In this document: in pieces, positions 34,890 through 46,755 of the stretch
Numbering within the stretch: position 1 is the first letter of the stretch
Layout of the letters: the number at the start of each line of letters is the position of its first letter
NCBI GenBank assembly: GCA_900088475.1
Contig: FLMG01001956.1
Span: 62,001-126,000 of the forward strand
Source of the DNA: Hyphochytrium catenoides
Lineage: Eukaryota > Sar > Hyphochytriomycetes > Hyphochytriales > Hyphochytriaceae
Length of the DNA: 64,000 nucleotides
Direction: 5' to 3'
Position numbers and translations under genes: made by a program
Notes under the pieces: generated by a model
Seen by the model: the letters and a program-made list of their open reading frames with translations, nothing else
Databases searched by the model: none
What the model was told of the DNA's origin: nothing

Positions 34890-36461
34890 TTAGCCCTTCC
34901 GAGCTTCTTTCTGCAATCGTACAGCTTGCCCCAAACGATGTTGCGCCTTGTTGGCCATCTGTGGAGATTTACATATAAGAGCGTGAACAGCAAAACGTAG
35001 CGTTCAGTAATCGTACACTCCTGCAATAAAATGTAGGCGTTGCAAAGGGAAGACAAACGTGGAGAGGCAATATGTCTCTAGCATGAAGCACTTTTCAGTT
35101 TATAACAAGGGACGCATTGGCGAGACCCTCCTAGAACTTACATCAATATTGGGATTTAGAGCTAATACTCTTCGGATGTCATCCAGAGCTAAAGCGTATC
35201 TGTGGGAGGCTCTCATTATACTCAACATTCCCAATGATGCCATGTGAGAGAGTTCTTACCTCTCTAGCCCCTCGAACGCCAATCCGCGGCGGAGCAGTGC
35301 CTTCTGATTGTATGGCTGGAGAAGTGCAGTGAGTCGCAAGGTAATAAAGACACTGCAACAAGGTAGTAATGATAGCGAACGTCTACGAACATTAGGTGCG
35401 GTAAAAGCACATGCTCAATGGTTGGACGTAATCAAAGGAACAGAGTCTGTGCGGTCATGGGCTCAACAGGTAGAGGGTTTATGGAGCAGAGAGTTAGGAA
35501 AGAGACAACTTAAAGTTTGAGAAGTTGTAGATCTCGCTTACATCTGCCTCCAGCACATAACTGCAGTCCTCAACGACGTGCTGAAAGTGAAAGAGCTGCT
35601 GATGGCAAGCTGCCCTGTTGTTATAGCAGGAAATTGCCAGCTCGCTCTTCTTATCCTTTATGAGGTCCAGGGCCTGTGTGTACTTCTCAATTGCCTTTTC
35701 AAACTGCGCATTCTTGAAAAGATCATTGCCTTCTTCCTTCAGTCTCTCCCCAGGGCTCATTCCCCTCCTCTTTGCCTTCTCCTCAGCCTCTAGCAATGGT
35801 TCGATTTCTAGAAGTAGCTTCTTGAGATCCTGGTTGTCAAACTGGACCTTCTGGCCAGCCTTTAGAGTCTCCAGCGCCTCCTTATACTGGGCAAGGTTCT
35901 TTTGAGCGGTAGCGAGGCGATGATAGCCCTTCACAAAGTTCTTGTCCAACTCAATGCACTTCCTACCATCCTCTGCCGCCTTTGTCCAATCCTTCTTTCC
36001 AGCATAAGCGGCGCTAAGGCAGGGAAGCCCATCAGTCAACAGGTCTAAGGCTCCATTATGTGGGACCACCTTCGCCGATCTCATCCCAATCTTCTCGCAC
36101 ATCATTTCGTTCAACACCTCATGGTGTATCAGAAACCGCAATAGTCAACGCCAGCCTCTCCCCTTACCTTCTATTGGAGTAGTAAATTGCATTGGTTGGC
36201 TCCAGTTTGACAGCCTACAAAAAGTTGACCTTTAATATCTTCTTCAACGTGCTTTTGAATGATTGTGCCGCATGTGTACCTCAGAGTATAATCGGATGGC
36301 ATTCTCATAGTCACGCTTCTTGAAGAATTCATTGCCTTCACTGAAAATAGGACGAGCAAATGTGAGTTATGATGACCTCGACCGGACCCTTGAAGACAAC
36401 ATGGAGCGGCATTAGCAGATAGTTGATGCACGTACTTCTTCTTCCTTTCAGCAGCACTCAT
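34890..36461 (-). CDS. TPR co-chaperone-like protein (carboxylate-clamp TPR)
   Basis: Seven exons in phase give 262 residues: 36461-36436, 36340-36280, 36214-36168, 36013-35542, 35315-35260, 35199-35142 and 34958-34890. Two three-repeat TPR units are joined by a charged linker (EKAKRRGMSPGER). The first unit has NEGNEFFKKRDYENAIRLY, YYSNRSAAY and FVKGYHRLA, matching the Lys-Asn-Asn-Lys-Arg carboxylate clamp that grips the EEVD tails of Hsp70/Hsp90. The second has EEGNDLFKNAQFEKAIEKY and YNNRAACHQQ, then RRGLAFEGLERYALALDD. The layout suggests an Hop/UNC45/TOM34-like adaptor, but it is shorter than Hop and lacks DP domains. It ends NKAQHRLGQAVRLQKEARKG. Chaperone binding is inferred from the clamp. 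Confidence 0.88.
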
Positions 36462-37262
36462 CTTGGCGACTCAAACTATAGCCTTTGGCCAACAGGGAGC
36501 GAAGCAATGAACAATGAGTACTGAAAGCGATTAGAAGGCTTCGAGAACTTGCAGACTGCGGGCAATGACAGGAGGAGCGGGCAAGAGCTGGCGGAGGCGA
36601 ATGAGAGAAATGAACTGATGATAGAGCGATCACCTCCTACGAGTACTACCTACTTTCTCCTGGTGCAACCACAGGATCGTAGGAGAGGACTGGGCTTGGA
36701 TACGGACTGTGTTTGGAACTGATTCCCTAATACTAACTATAGTAACCCCTCGGGCTTTCGATGTTTGAGTTTGCTGGCGTATCGATATATTCTGAGGCAT
36801 TTCACTGGGTCCGATCTCTCTCTATTCTAAACACAAGGTAAAACACACCCACACTTCAGTTAGCTCATAGACATAGTACCTAGACTCACACATAAGAGAA
36901 AACCCATGCCATCCTCTGTCTCGAGACTTTGGGTGGAATGTATGTCAGAGCGAAGGGTAAAGAAAGAGGTGATGATGGGTGATCAGTCAAAGGCCAACAC
37001 AGATCCAAGCGTTATGAGCAGGATGAGGAAAGCTTCTTCTGCTCTACCAACGCCGTCTGACCGACTTGGAACCTAGATCTGGCGCCAAGAATGGATCTCT
37101 TCGCACAATCCTCTGATCCTTCGACAGCCGGATGACTACCTCCTAGCCCCTCGCTCGCTTCTCTGCCTTCGAATGTTCAGATTCGTTGATGACGATATGG
37201 GTAGATGTTACCCGTTTGGCACAAAGGCATTGTGGAAGAACTAAGGGGAACTGCTAGACAGG
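36462..37262. other. Divergent intergenic region
   Basis: Separates the starts of the TPR gene (-) and the ARM-repeat gene (+). No gene or clear element was seen; moderately A/T-rich with repeated ACACA and CTAC tracts near 36640-36900. Confidence 0.4.
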
Positions 37263-40200
37263 ATGGCTGAGATTGCACCTCGCCAACGCCTGAAGAAGTC
37301 CATAGACGTTGCCGACAACCATCAGGTAGTGCTTGTCACGATAAGCTTGTGAAAAGTAGTCAAGAGATTTCCTTATGCGCAGAGTTTATCTGCATTCGCA
37401 TGTTAAGTGACATGGAGAAAGCGATGTATATATGTTTTCTAGAGAGCGAAGAGAGCTGTAAGGAAAGCAAATACCGACGTAAGCGATAGCGGTAAGCTAA
37501 TATTGTCCTAAACGTTGTGGCTTACCTTCGTAGCGCCGACTTTCACGATTTCTGGCTGGCACCAAAGCCAACAGAAGCCGTCAGTTTATCCAGAAACGCC
37601 TCAGCACTGTGTACGTTATGAACGTACTTGATATATCGTGGGGTTGGGAGCTCGAGAAGGAAGATGATCCCGGGGTGGAGAGGAAGGAAGGGAAGAAGGG
37701 AAGAGTCTAGGCTGTGACTTGAAGGAAGAGTCACCACCTGGCCACGCAAAGGGGTGAGAAGACCACCTGTGAAGAGAGCAGCGAGAGAAAAATGAGGAGA
37801 GAGAGTTAGAATCATGAACTCTTATAGCTCACTGATTCCATAATTCTTAGACCAGCCGAGGAGTATGAAGCCCGTATCGTCGGGGATGGGGAAGGAGGCT
37901 TGCAGAAGGCAGCTAACATGCTCAAGAAGAGAGATGTGGATGAACGAAAGGAAGGACTGAGGAATTTGAGGTGCATCCTCTCGAGAGCTGCAGAGCAAGA
38001 GAAAAGGGAAATCTTCGAGGTGCGCTAGCCCCTCGCCATTCTAGATACCCCTACACCCTCCGAAACCTCATTTCACCCTTACCCTTACCCTTCATGCTTT
38101 TCACCGAGAATCCTTGCTCCATTAGCTTATTCAGCTCTTATGTGGCAATGTCTTAGATTACATTTATCAAGTCTTACTTCCCATGCCCCTATCCCACTCA
38201 CTGCTATATAGGCGGTCCTGGACAGTGAAGTCCTCCCCTTCCTTCTGGAAGCTGTCAAAGTTCTAAGCTTTGCAGGCTCGCGAGGCCAAGTAGACTCCCT
38301 AGCCTGCCTGGTTAATCTCTCATCCCTTCCTCCGGCAAAGCTGTCAAAGGTACAACGCCCCAGCTACAGTCTGTATCTCCAGAGGAAGGGTCAGGCTCAG
38401 GCAGAAAGTTGTCGCGCTTTGCTTTTTACTCTTTCCACGAACCGATGGCAAGCCTTGGTGCCTCTCTGACACACACTCTCTCTCCTGCCTTTCTCTCTTC
38501 GTATTTGCCGTTCTAGTTGGATGATCTGCTACCTACTCTTATCGCCTTAACCTCAAGCCCAAGCCTTCCAGTTGTTGAACTGGCCCTCTGGATCTTAGGA
38601 AATTGCACCAGTGAATGCCACCGATTTAGAAGCAAAGCATTAGCAGCAGGTGTCTCCTCAGTTCTACGAAGGGTGTTGCTTCAACAGGTTAGAAGCTGTG
38701 TGGTTTGATGACAGCTTTTGACTTGGCTTTCCCTGATGTGGTATTCTACCTTCCCGTTCCGATATGATGCTTGTCATACCATCGTACCTTCTCTTTTCCC
38801 TTTTGATCTGAGAGTGTATATCATTGCTGCCCTCTTACCTATACGGAAATGAACTATGCAGGAGGCTCAGCTTCACGAGGCCGCTGCTTGGACACTCGCC
38901 AATGTTACAACAGACTTGGATTCAACACGTCGCAACTCTTTGACTCTAGAGATGATAGGCGAAGTGCTACCGCTAATAGAGGTAAAGCAGTCGCATTTGC
39001 AGCCCTTCTATTTGGATTGGTGGTCGACGAAATGCATCTTTTCTCCTCCCTTTCCTTTCCCTGCATGGGAAGCTGGGTCAATAATGTTATCTGGACGGAG
39101 GGAGTAGAATTTCCCAATATTTCTTCCGCCAAACCCGCTCATCTCTCTCCCTCTCCGTTCGTCGCCAACTGCACTGTTTATCTTCTAGCAATCAAGCGCC
39201 TTGCTTGTTGATCTCTCCCGAGCACTCTTCAATCTCCTTACCGTTGCCGCGGCTGGACTGCCTGATAGCAAAGGTGGGTCGCAAGGGCAGTCCAAAGACT
39301 TATCAGCAATAGGGATGTCAATAATAAAAGGGAAGGGTCAGTACGCCAGGCTTTCGGAGAGATTGAGATTTCTAAGGGAAATAAGGTTGGGAGCAATGAG
39401 TTGGGCTGACTGCTCCTCTTGTGACATTTGCCTACCAGAGGTTATGAAAGTAGCATCTCAGGCGTTCCTTCTTGCTTTTGGCCAGAAGGATGAAGCCAGT
39501 GTAATATCTCTTCTCCGATGTATGGCACAGCTACTGGTCTTAGACTCAGATTGTGCAACCTCAATGGTGAAGGAGGTGAGCTCACTTGAGCACCAACTAG
39601 CTGACGTGGGCTTCAGAGTCTGACAATTACAATATACACAAGAACGAGGTGGCACATGCTGTTTTGGCCTTGCTGCAAGAGAAGAGGTCAGACCGCGACG
39701 TCCTTACTAGAGCTTACTTCTAATCCTTCGTCAGTCTTACACCTCTTTCCTTGCCTTGATAAACCTGCTACATTGTAGTCCATTGAAAAAGGAAGCACTT
39801 TGGCTCCTCAGTAACTGGATTTGCTGCAAGCCGACCCTTTGGGGTGAGCAGCTTTTTCAGGAGTTGAAGGTAGCCATCAATGGCATTCACACAGAGGAAG
39901 CCATAGAGGTACAGGAATTGCGACCCACTCTGAATTTATCATATGTTTCTTCTCTGGGGAGATGATAGGCGATCTGCTTACTCTTTCATGTGACTGAATC
40001 ATGAAGGCCGTGTTCGTGCTCTATAACTTTTTAGCTACTGGGAACGCCAGCATCCCCCAGAGTACACCTAAGGTGCTTGGCTCCTTCCCAGAGTTGCTGA
40101 CAAGCATCGTCCAAGGCCTTAAAGGTACACGGCAGAGCAACGTTCAAAAGGAGATACCATTTACATATATACTCCTTTTGCATCCCATGTCGACTATTGC

Positions 40201-40632
40201 TGGCCTACCTTTGCGTCTCTGTACCCTTACTTCCCCTGGCAGCCATCTAAATGGACCCGTTCACATCTAACCCTACATTTCCTGACTGCCTGCATATTTT
40301 TGGGGAAGTCTGCCGTATGCGAAGAGAGCGAGAAATCTATCTGTTGCTGCTACATCTTCTGCTAACGAAAGAGCCCACCAGAGTAGCATCTGAGCTGACA
40401 GGTTTACAGGCAACGGCCGTTCTAGAAGCTCTCCTCTTTACTCAGGTAGTAACGAGAGGAGGGAACTGATGATAGATGGGGCGAATTCTTTCTCTATCGT
40501 CGCTCAAGTTTCTTTCATTCTCTATTTGCTTCTTTCTAGAGCCCAGGTCAGGAGAAGGTGAAGAAAGTTGCCTCGGTCATTCTGACGCAGCTTTCAAACC
40601 TCTCTGCAAGCTACCATTCGCCCACTGAATGA
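37263..40632 (+). CDS. Armadillo-repeat protein, importin-alpha-like
   Basis: The firm part is ten in-phase exons: 37851-38019, 38212-38349, 38517-38687, 38862-38981, 39189-39575, 39619-39686, 39779-39908, 40007-40124, 40309-40445 and 40540-40632 (about 510 codons). ARM-type helices are plain: VLPFLLEAVKVL, LVNLSSLPPAKL, LPTLIALTSSPSLPVVELALWILGNCTSE, HEAAAWTLANVTTD, LKKEALWLLSNWICCK. The lead exon PAEEYEARIVGDGEGG then KKRDVDERKEGLRNLRCIL recalls the stretch after the importin-beta-binding domain of importin-alpha. A possible first exon (37263-37325, MAEIAPRQRLKKS) and a small one at 37600-37617 are tentative. A low-similarity insertion of about 60 residues follows the fourth repeat. Most Trp/Asn cargo-groove positions of importin-alpha are not conserved, so a divergent karyopherin or another ARM adaptor are both possible. 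Confidence 0.68.
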
Positions 40633-41981
40633 GCAGGCCAGCCAGTTTTCCTCGCCGCAATCTTAGCTGGCATATGTTTGTGAACAACCAGTTATAAGCT
40701 CCTTCCTAGGTGACGACACAATGTGATCACATCTATCTGCGGATCTCGATAGTCCTTTGCAACTACGTAGTTATGTTAAGGTCATTGCCGGCATGGTGCT
40801 TGCGATGCCCTAGTTGCGGGGCAAAAGTGCCCTAGGCTAATTCTATGCGCTATAAAGGAAAGTTAACGTCGCTAGACTGCTGAGACACGCTCCTGTTCTG
40901 CTACCCAGTTGTCTTGTCCTGATTACACCGGGGTGATCTGTCTCAGTGAATCCTCCTCAGAAGGTCGAGATAACAGCGGCTACCAAACACTTTGGTAGCA
41001 CTCTCGTAGCTCTAATGAACCGTTGCTAGTTTACCTTATCGTTCGGCCTCAGGCCACCGTCGGTGCACCCAGCATCATTAGCCCATCACGTCCACGATAA
41101 TTTGCCTTGCCTCTTTCAGCTAACTAACCTCACCTTTCTTCTTTGCCGCATTCCTCGTTCCTCCGTGGAGCACCTTGGCAGAAGTCCTCTGAAGTTAGTA
41201 TATCCCTACCATTTTAACTTCTTTCATGAAGGTTGCTGTTTCGCGTAAGCTAACTTCCCACCGAGAAATCTGGGCTTCTCTTCGTTTCTTGGTTGCTGGT
41301 TGCCTGGTTGTGCCCATCATATCAGAGATCTCTGCGAACTGTGCTTGGATGTAGTTCTACGGACACTGCTGCTGGTTGAAGCTCCTCCCTGCACTTCAGA
41401 AAGTGCAGAGAAGAAATGCGGACACACCTTCACATCTAACATTCCAAACCCCATTCCAAATAGATACCTATTTATCCTGTATGAATCACCCGCTAGGTAG
41501 GTGCATCACCAATCTGAACGCTAGTGTCACGTCGGAAGGCCGTGATGGGAAAGAAGAGCGAATCAGAGCGAGCTTATAAAGCAGATCCATTTCTTCTTCT
41601 TATCGGCCACCGTCAGCTGCTCCTGCCAACTCTTTGCTCGACAGAACAGAGACAGCTATCGACCTTGCCTTTGCCTTGCATTCTCTCCCTTGCCACGGTC
41701 TCACTCAGTAGCCGTCTCTCCTGCGGTTATCTTCGGGCCCGCGACACGCCAGAACGCAAAGAGACCTTACTCTTCACGTACGGACTTCACCCTGGGCATT
41801 CTCTTCCTGTTTCGGTCGGGATATGAACCCTTAAGGCCCCTCTTCTGCATACCGAAATCAGCATCCCCTGACCTTCTCGTGGCGCTATCAGCCCTTCCGC
41901 AAGGCAAGAGGACGGGTCTTGAAGGGGCCATCAGACGTCCTTCCCTAATCAGTTACTTGGCTAGGAGCTTACGGAAGAGGG
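40633..41981. other. Intergenic, no gene recognised
   Basis: About 1.35 kb between the ARM gene and PEX5. No exon series or motif was found. A short inverted repeat-like GGTGC/GCACC pattern near 41055 is too weak to annotate. Presumed PEX5 promoter lies here. Confidence 0.4.
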
Positions 41982-44900
41982 ATGGACTTAGTCGGAAACT
42001 TGGTACTGTTTGCAGACCGTTTTCTTATCCCTTGTTTTCGGATGTTCCCGCGTCTTGGCTTCACGGCTTGCGTTTGCGCCCTTTCCGTTCCTTGTGGACT
42101 TACTTTGCCCATCTTAGTAGCTGGAGGTTACCTTCTCTCACTGGCCATTCTCAAATCTACCAGGTTGCGGCCCAAGGCTGCGCCGCCGACGGAACCGTTG
42201 CCGCACGGAATCCTCTTTCTCAGTTTGTGGACTCCGTCATTGACGGCGGGTCAGCCCGGAATAAGGATGGGAGCATCGGCGGCCCTTTACACAGAGATCC
42301 AAGGGCAGCTCTTCCGCCCTCTATGGGGATTATGCAAAGAGGTAGGCGGTCTTTTAATGGAGAACCCACATAAATCGGAGCGGAGGAGGCGAGATGGGTG
42401 AGAAGGAGCCAAGAAGATAGCAGAGATTGATATCGATTCACCCCGCTTGACAGCTTCCACCTTTTCTTGTGGGCTTACTCATACAACTGTGCTTTCAGGG
42501 CTTGCGCAGGGGCTCGACATGCATCAGAAAGGATTCGGTCCTGCTGGCCCTCACTTTGCTCCTCGCTCTCAGTCGAATGCGGGTCTCAATGCGCAGGTCA
42601 GCTTCTCCAGATCTCCTAGGCTCGATGCGATCTGCCTCTCAACTTCAAAGGCCACTCCTAGTGTCCCTCTTCCTTGCCTTTCCTTCCGTTGACTTGGTCT
42701 CCCTTCTTTGCTTCTACTTGGTATCCAGGCCAACCGTTTCATGGAAGAGTTTCATAGCGCCTCCGCTGCACCAGCCTATACTCAGGCGGATGACTGGGCT
42801 GCAGAGTTTAAACAGTCAGCAAGCGCCACACATCGAAGAGCGATGGAGGCAGCTTGGGCTGAGCGGCATGCTCCTCCTCCCTCAGCTATCCATCAGCCAG
42901 GTGAGGTAGAGCGAGGGTCAAAAATATATCAGCGCTGATGTGCTTCAATTGCCCTGTGATGGCTAGGCATGGGGATGCACAAGCAGTGGGTAGAGGACTT
43001 CCACGGCAGCCGGATGCACCCTGCGATGGCTCCACAGGTCTTCTATGAATTTCCACGTTTCGCACTACTGTCCACCTCTTGGCTGCCATAGTCCATGACT
43101 CCTCATATCCGTGCAGCACATTTTTCTACCGTTGTCTAAATGCTCTTGTGTCACACATGACATATACCTGTCTATCCGATACCCTCCACTCTTTTGTTGT
43201 GACCTCATTGCTCCGTGTAGCAGTCGAGAACATTTCCTTGGGGCAAGTCCATGTTGTCCTTTCCTCAGCGCGCTTGAATTATATCAATTGAAACGTTACT
43301 GTCCTTGGCACCGACTGACCATCCTGCCGCTTATAAAGGAGGTGCGCATGGATACCGCCTGGGAAGAGACAAAAGAGGAGTTTGAGAGTGGCAGCGCTTG
43401 GGCTGAGGAGTTCAAACAGCAATATAACGCAGAGCAGCAGCGACACCCCCAAGTATGGAATGGAGTATTCACTATGTTTTTCATGCTTTGCCGCCATGCT
43501 CTGTGCAATCTCGCTCTCACTGGCAAAGCTGTATCGTTTTTCTAGCTCATTTTGAGATCACCTCCACACTAGACTGGTCTACGCCTGTTTGGAGTCTAGA
43601 GTGGCCAACACTTCATGCACTGCTCTCTTAGAGTTCTCAGGACCCTGCAACTCGGGCTGCGACTGCTGCGGTTGTCGATGCTATGACCAGTCAGGGAGAT
43701 CCGAAATGGCAGCAGAGCGAGTTGTTGCAATTTATGAGTAAAGTAGCTCAAGGGGAGCTAGGTTTTGAGGACAACAAGGTAAGACGGATAGCTTGGATAG
43801 GACCCGACATTAGTCGACCATCGCTCCTTTGTAGAAGAGACACCCTGGGTGGCAGAGGGACAAAGAAGCATGAGATAGTGAGAAAACTTTAGCGTATTGG
43901 TGGTGCTGATGACTGCCGTCAACGAGTAAAGGAGAATGAGAGCTGTCCGAAAGTCCTGGAAGAGGTACAGGGCTTATTGGTTGGTACTGCTTCCTAATTC
44001 TACTTTCTGGGCTCCTGGGAGCGCAGGTGGTGTCCACATCTCGAGAAGAGACTGCGCTAGAGAATGCTTGGCAAAGCTCCGCTGAGACTTCCCTCAACGC
44101 GGCATGGCAGGAGCTTGAAGGCAAGGTGGAAGGGAGAAGCGGGGGAATGGAGACAGCCTGGACAGGTAATATCAGGGCCGAGAACTATGATAGCTCTTGT
44201 GACGGGGAAAAGGTGGCTTGCAAACAGCTAGGAGTTAGGGCATTAAGATGAGTACTGAAGACAAGAACTTAGGATATAGCACCATGACATGACTTGGACA
44301 ACGAGAGGCATAAAATTCGATCAACCGAGGGTGGAGGCGCGGCATGGCACAACCTTAGTCTCTTTGGGCGTACTGAAAAGGGATTGAAACCCAGACCACA
44401 GTAAAAGGATCTGACACTTAGTTCGATGCAGAGAGTGCACCCGGTTACCACTCATCAGAAACCCTTAATAGTGCGTGGGAGTCGGTTCAGGAAGGACCAG
44501 AGCCAAGCACCTCTGACACCTTGGAGCAAGCTTGGAGAGATGTGATAGCAGGCGATGAAAGTGCTCAGGCCACACTGGTGAGTAAACAAAGCTTCCACAG
44601 AAGGGCGGCCTCTAAAAATGAAGCCCAGATCAATGAGAGCGCGAAAAGAGTTCCCACAAAGAATGAGCGAAAGGGAGTACGAGAAGAAAAGGCGCTGTCG
44701 AAGGAGGGATATCGTGATATTGTGTTACCTGCTGACTGGTACGTAATTCCTAGGAGGAGGCCTGGGAGAAGGCTCTACAGGAAGCTATGGGGACTGATCC
44801 ACTGGGCTCTGTTTGGGATGAGGTTTCTTCATCTTCTTATCAATATCAACCAGACAATGAATTTGCCGGCAATCCAAATGCTTTTGAAGAGGTAGGTTTG

Positions 44901-46470
44901 GCTTCTATTTCTTTCCTCCCTGTTAGTGGTAGGGTTGTCCATGCTCCACATCCATCAACCTTGGCTCATTAGGCATTGAAGCCGCAACATGTCAGTCATC
45001 CTGCCCAATCTGCACGTGGCCTGTCTGTGAAGTATTTGAACTATCATCCGGCTGACCCACAACCTATACCGTCTTCCTCCAGGCAATGCGCCTGTTCGAG
45101 TCGGGATATATAGAGAAGGCTGTTCTTGCCTTCGAGGCGGACGTACAGCAGAACCCTGACAACTCTGAAGGGTGGCGAATGTTAGGCATGTGCCATGCTG
45201 ACCACGACGAGGACAAAAAAGCCATTATCTGTTTAGAAAAGTAAGTCAAATGAACTTGCCCTTCTTCCTCCAGGTCGCTTTATTCCGCTTCTTGGCAGTG
45301 TCATTTACTTCCTTAAATTCCAACAATGAGGGCTAATACTCCTAGAGAGGTTTCTAGAGTCTCAGGGCTTGTCTTTCCTCTACTTGGGGTGGTCCTTCAC
45401 CTAGGACATCTCAAATGACATCCTTCCTCCAAGCTCTACTGCTGGGCACTGGGCTAGCCTCAGTCGCGCTTTTATCGCTGTTCAATGTTAAGCTTCGCTC
45501 TTATAATTTGCAGAGCCATCGAGACGGATCCATACAACCTCCCCGCATTATTGGCGCTAGGTACCAGCTATGTAAATGAGCTGGACCCTCAAAAGGCCCT
45601 AACAACTCTTAGGGCATGGGTGAAGCATAACCCAAAGTTCCACGGCCTAGAGATAGAGCGCGACGAATATTCGGACGGTTCCTTGATGGATGAGGTGATG
45701 CAGCTCATGCTTCAGGCACAGCACTACGAAGAAGCAGAAGGGTTAGATAGAGAGGGAGGAGAGGTTAGCGTAGTGTTGGGGGTGCTATACAACGTTTCCA
45801 AGGACTATGATGCCGCCGCTGCGAGCTTTCGCAGGGCTTTGGAGGCTAATGACCAGGACTATTCTCTATGGAACAAGCTTGGAGCAACGTTAGCGAACAA
45901 TAACAAGGCAGAAGAGGCGATTCCCGCGTACTATAGGTGAATAGGGGCATTTCTCTGATAAGTACTTTTCTACTTTTCTCGCCGTCCGCTCAAACCCAGT
46001 TGGTTGCTTGTGTTTGCCTCCAGCTCATGCTTGGTGCGGTTACTTTCCCGACTTTACGCAAAGTTCGGGCCTGATTATAAGACTTTTGCCTAACAAAGCC
46101 AAGTGGCTAACATCGTGCTCCTTTCTAATGCAGAGCCCTTCAGTTGAAGCCCAGGTACGCGCGAGGCTGGCTCAACCTCGGGATCGGTCATGCTAACCTC
46201 GGAAAATACCAAGAAGCTTGCCGGTGCTACCTCCAGGCCCTATCGTTGAACTCCAAGGCCACCCATATCTGGTACGTTTACTATCGACCCCTCTACGAGC
46301 CTCTTGGGTCCTTGAGTGTCGATGCCAAAGAATCCGCACTAAATGTCCTTCTCTAAAATACTAGGAGCTACCTTCGGATAGCCTTTACTTGTATGGAGCG
46401 GTTTGACCTTGTCAGCAAGACCGATTCCCAAGACGTCTCACAGTTCACCGATGAGTTCAGCTTATTCTAA
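41982..46470 (+). CDS. PEX5: Peroxisomal targeting signal 1 receptor PEX5
   Basis: Exons in phase: 41982-42002 (tentative start MDLVGNL), 42164-42341, 42499-42596, 42729-42900, 42967-43037, 43339-43452, 43641-43778, 44027-44165, 44459-44577, 44754-44891, 45083-45240, 45514-45936, 46134-46271 and 46365-46470, giving about 670 residues. Near the N-terminus, GCAADGTVAARNPL matches the conserved Cys-NPL block whose Cys is ubiquitinated for receptor recycling. Three WxxxF motifs (WAAEF, WVEDF, WAEEF), which bind PEX14, are followed by a block DPKWQQSELLQFMSKV and many degenerate AW repeats (NAWQSS, AAWQEL, SAWESV, QAWRDV). The C-terminal half is the TPR array ([83 protein letters not shown]) that holds SKL-type signals. 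It cycles between cytosol and peroxisome. Confidence 0.92.
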
Positions 46471-46755
46471 AGGACAAATGTAGCATGTTGACCTATGGCA
46501 TAATTACCCTGTTTGATAAGTGTGTGCTATACTCTGAAACACAAAGAGAGAAGCCTCATTGGTCGGGACGACTACTTCCAATGGTGGAAGTGACAGCATG
46601 TGTTAGAGACCGAAACAGGCTTCCAGCTAAGTTTCAGGCTCAAATTAAGAGAAAACGAAGAAAGTCAGCCTTAGAGTCTCGACAAAGATCTACATAGCTA
46701 TGAGCAGTCGGCTGAGACTGATGAGCAACGTTGGTCTTTTCTTTTACTCAGCTTT

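Noticed and set aside
39001-39188. Continuation of the ARM-gene exon beyond 38981
   Set aside because: The ARM frame continues only after the acceptor at 39188; the intervening open frame breaks the repeat pattern.
41690-42373. 227-codon ORF as a separate gene
   Set aside because: Only its last 178 bases are coding, as PEX5 exon 2; the rest is intron and flank reading open by chance.
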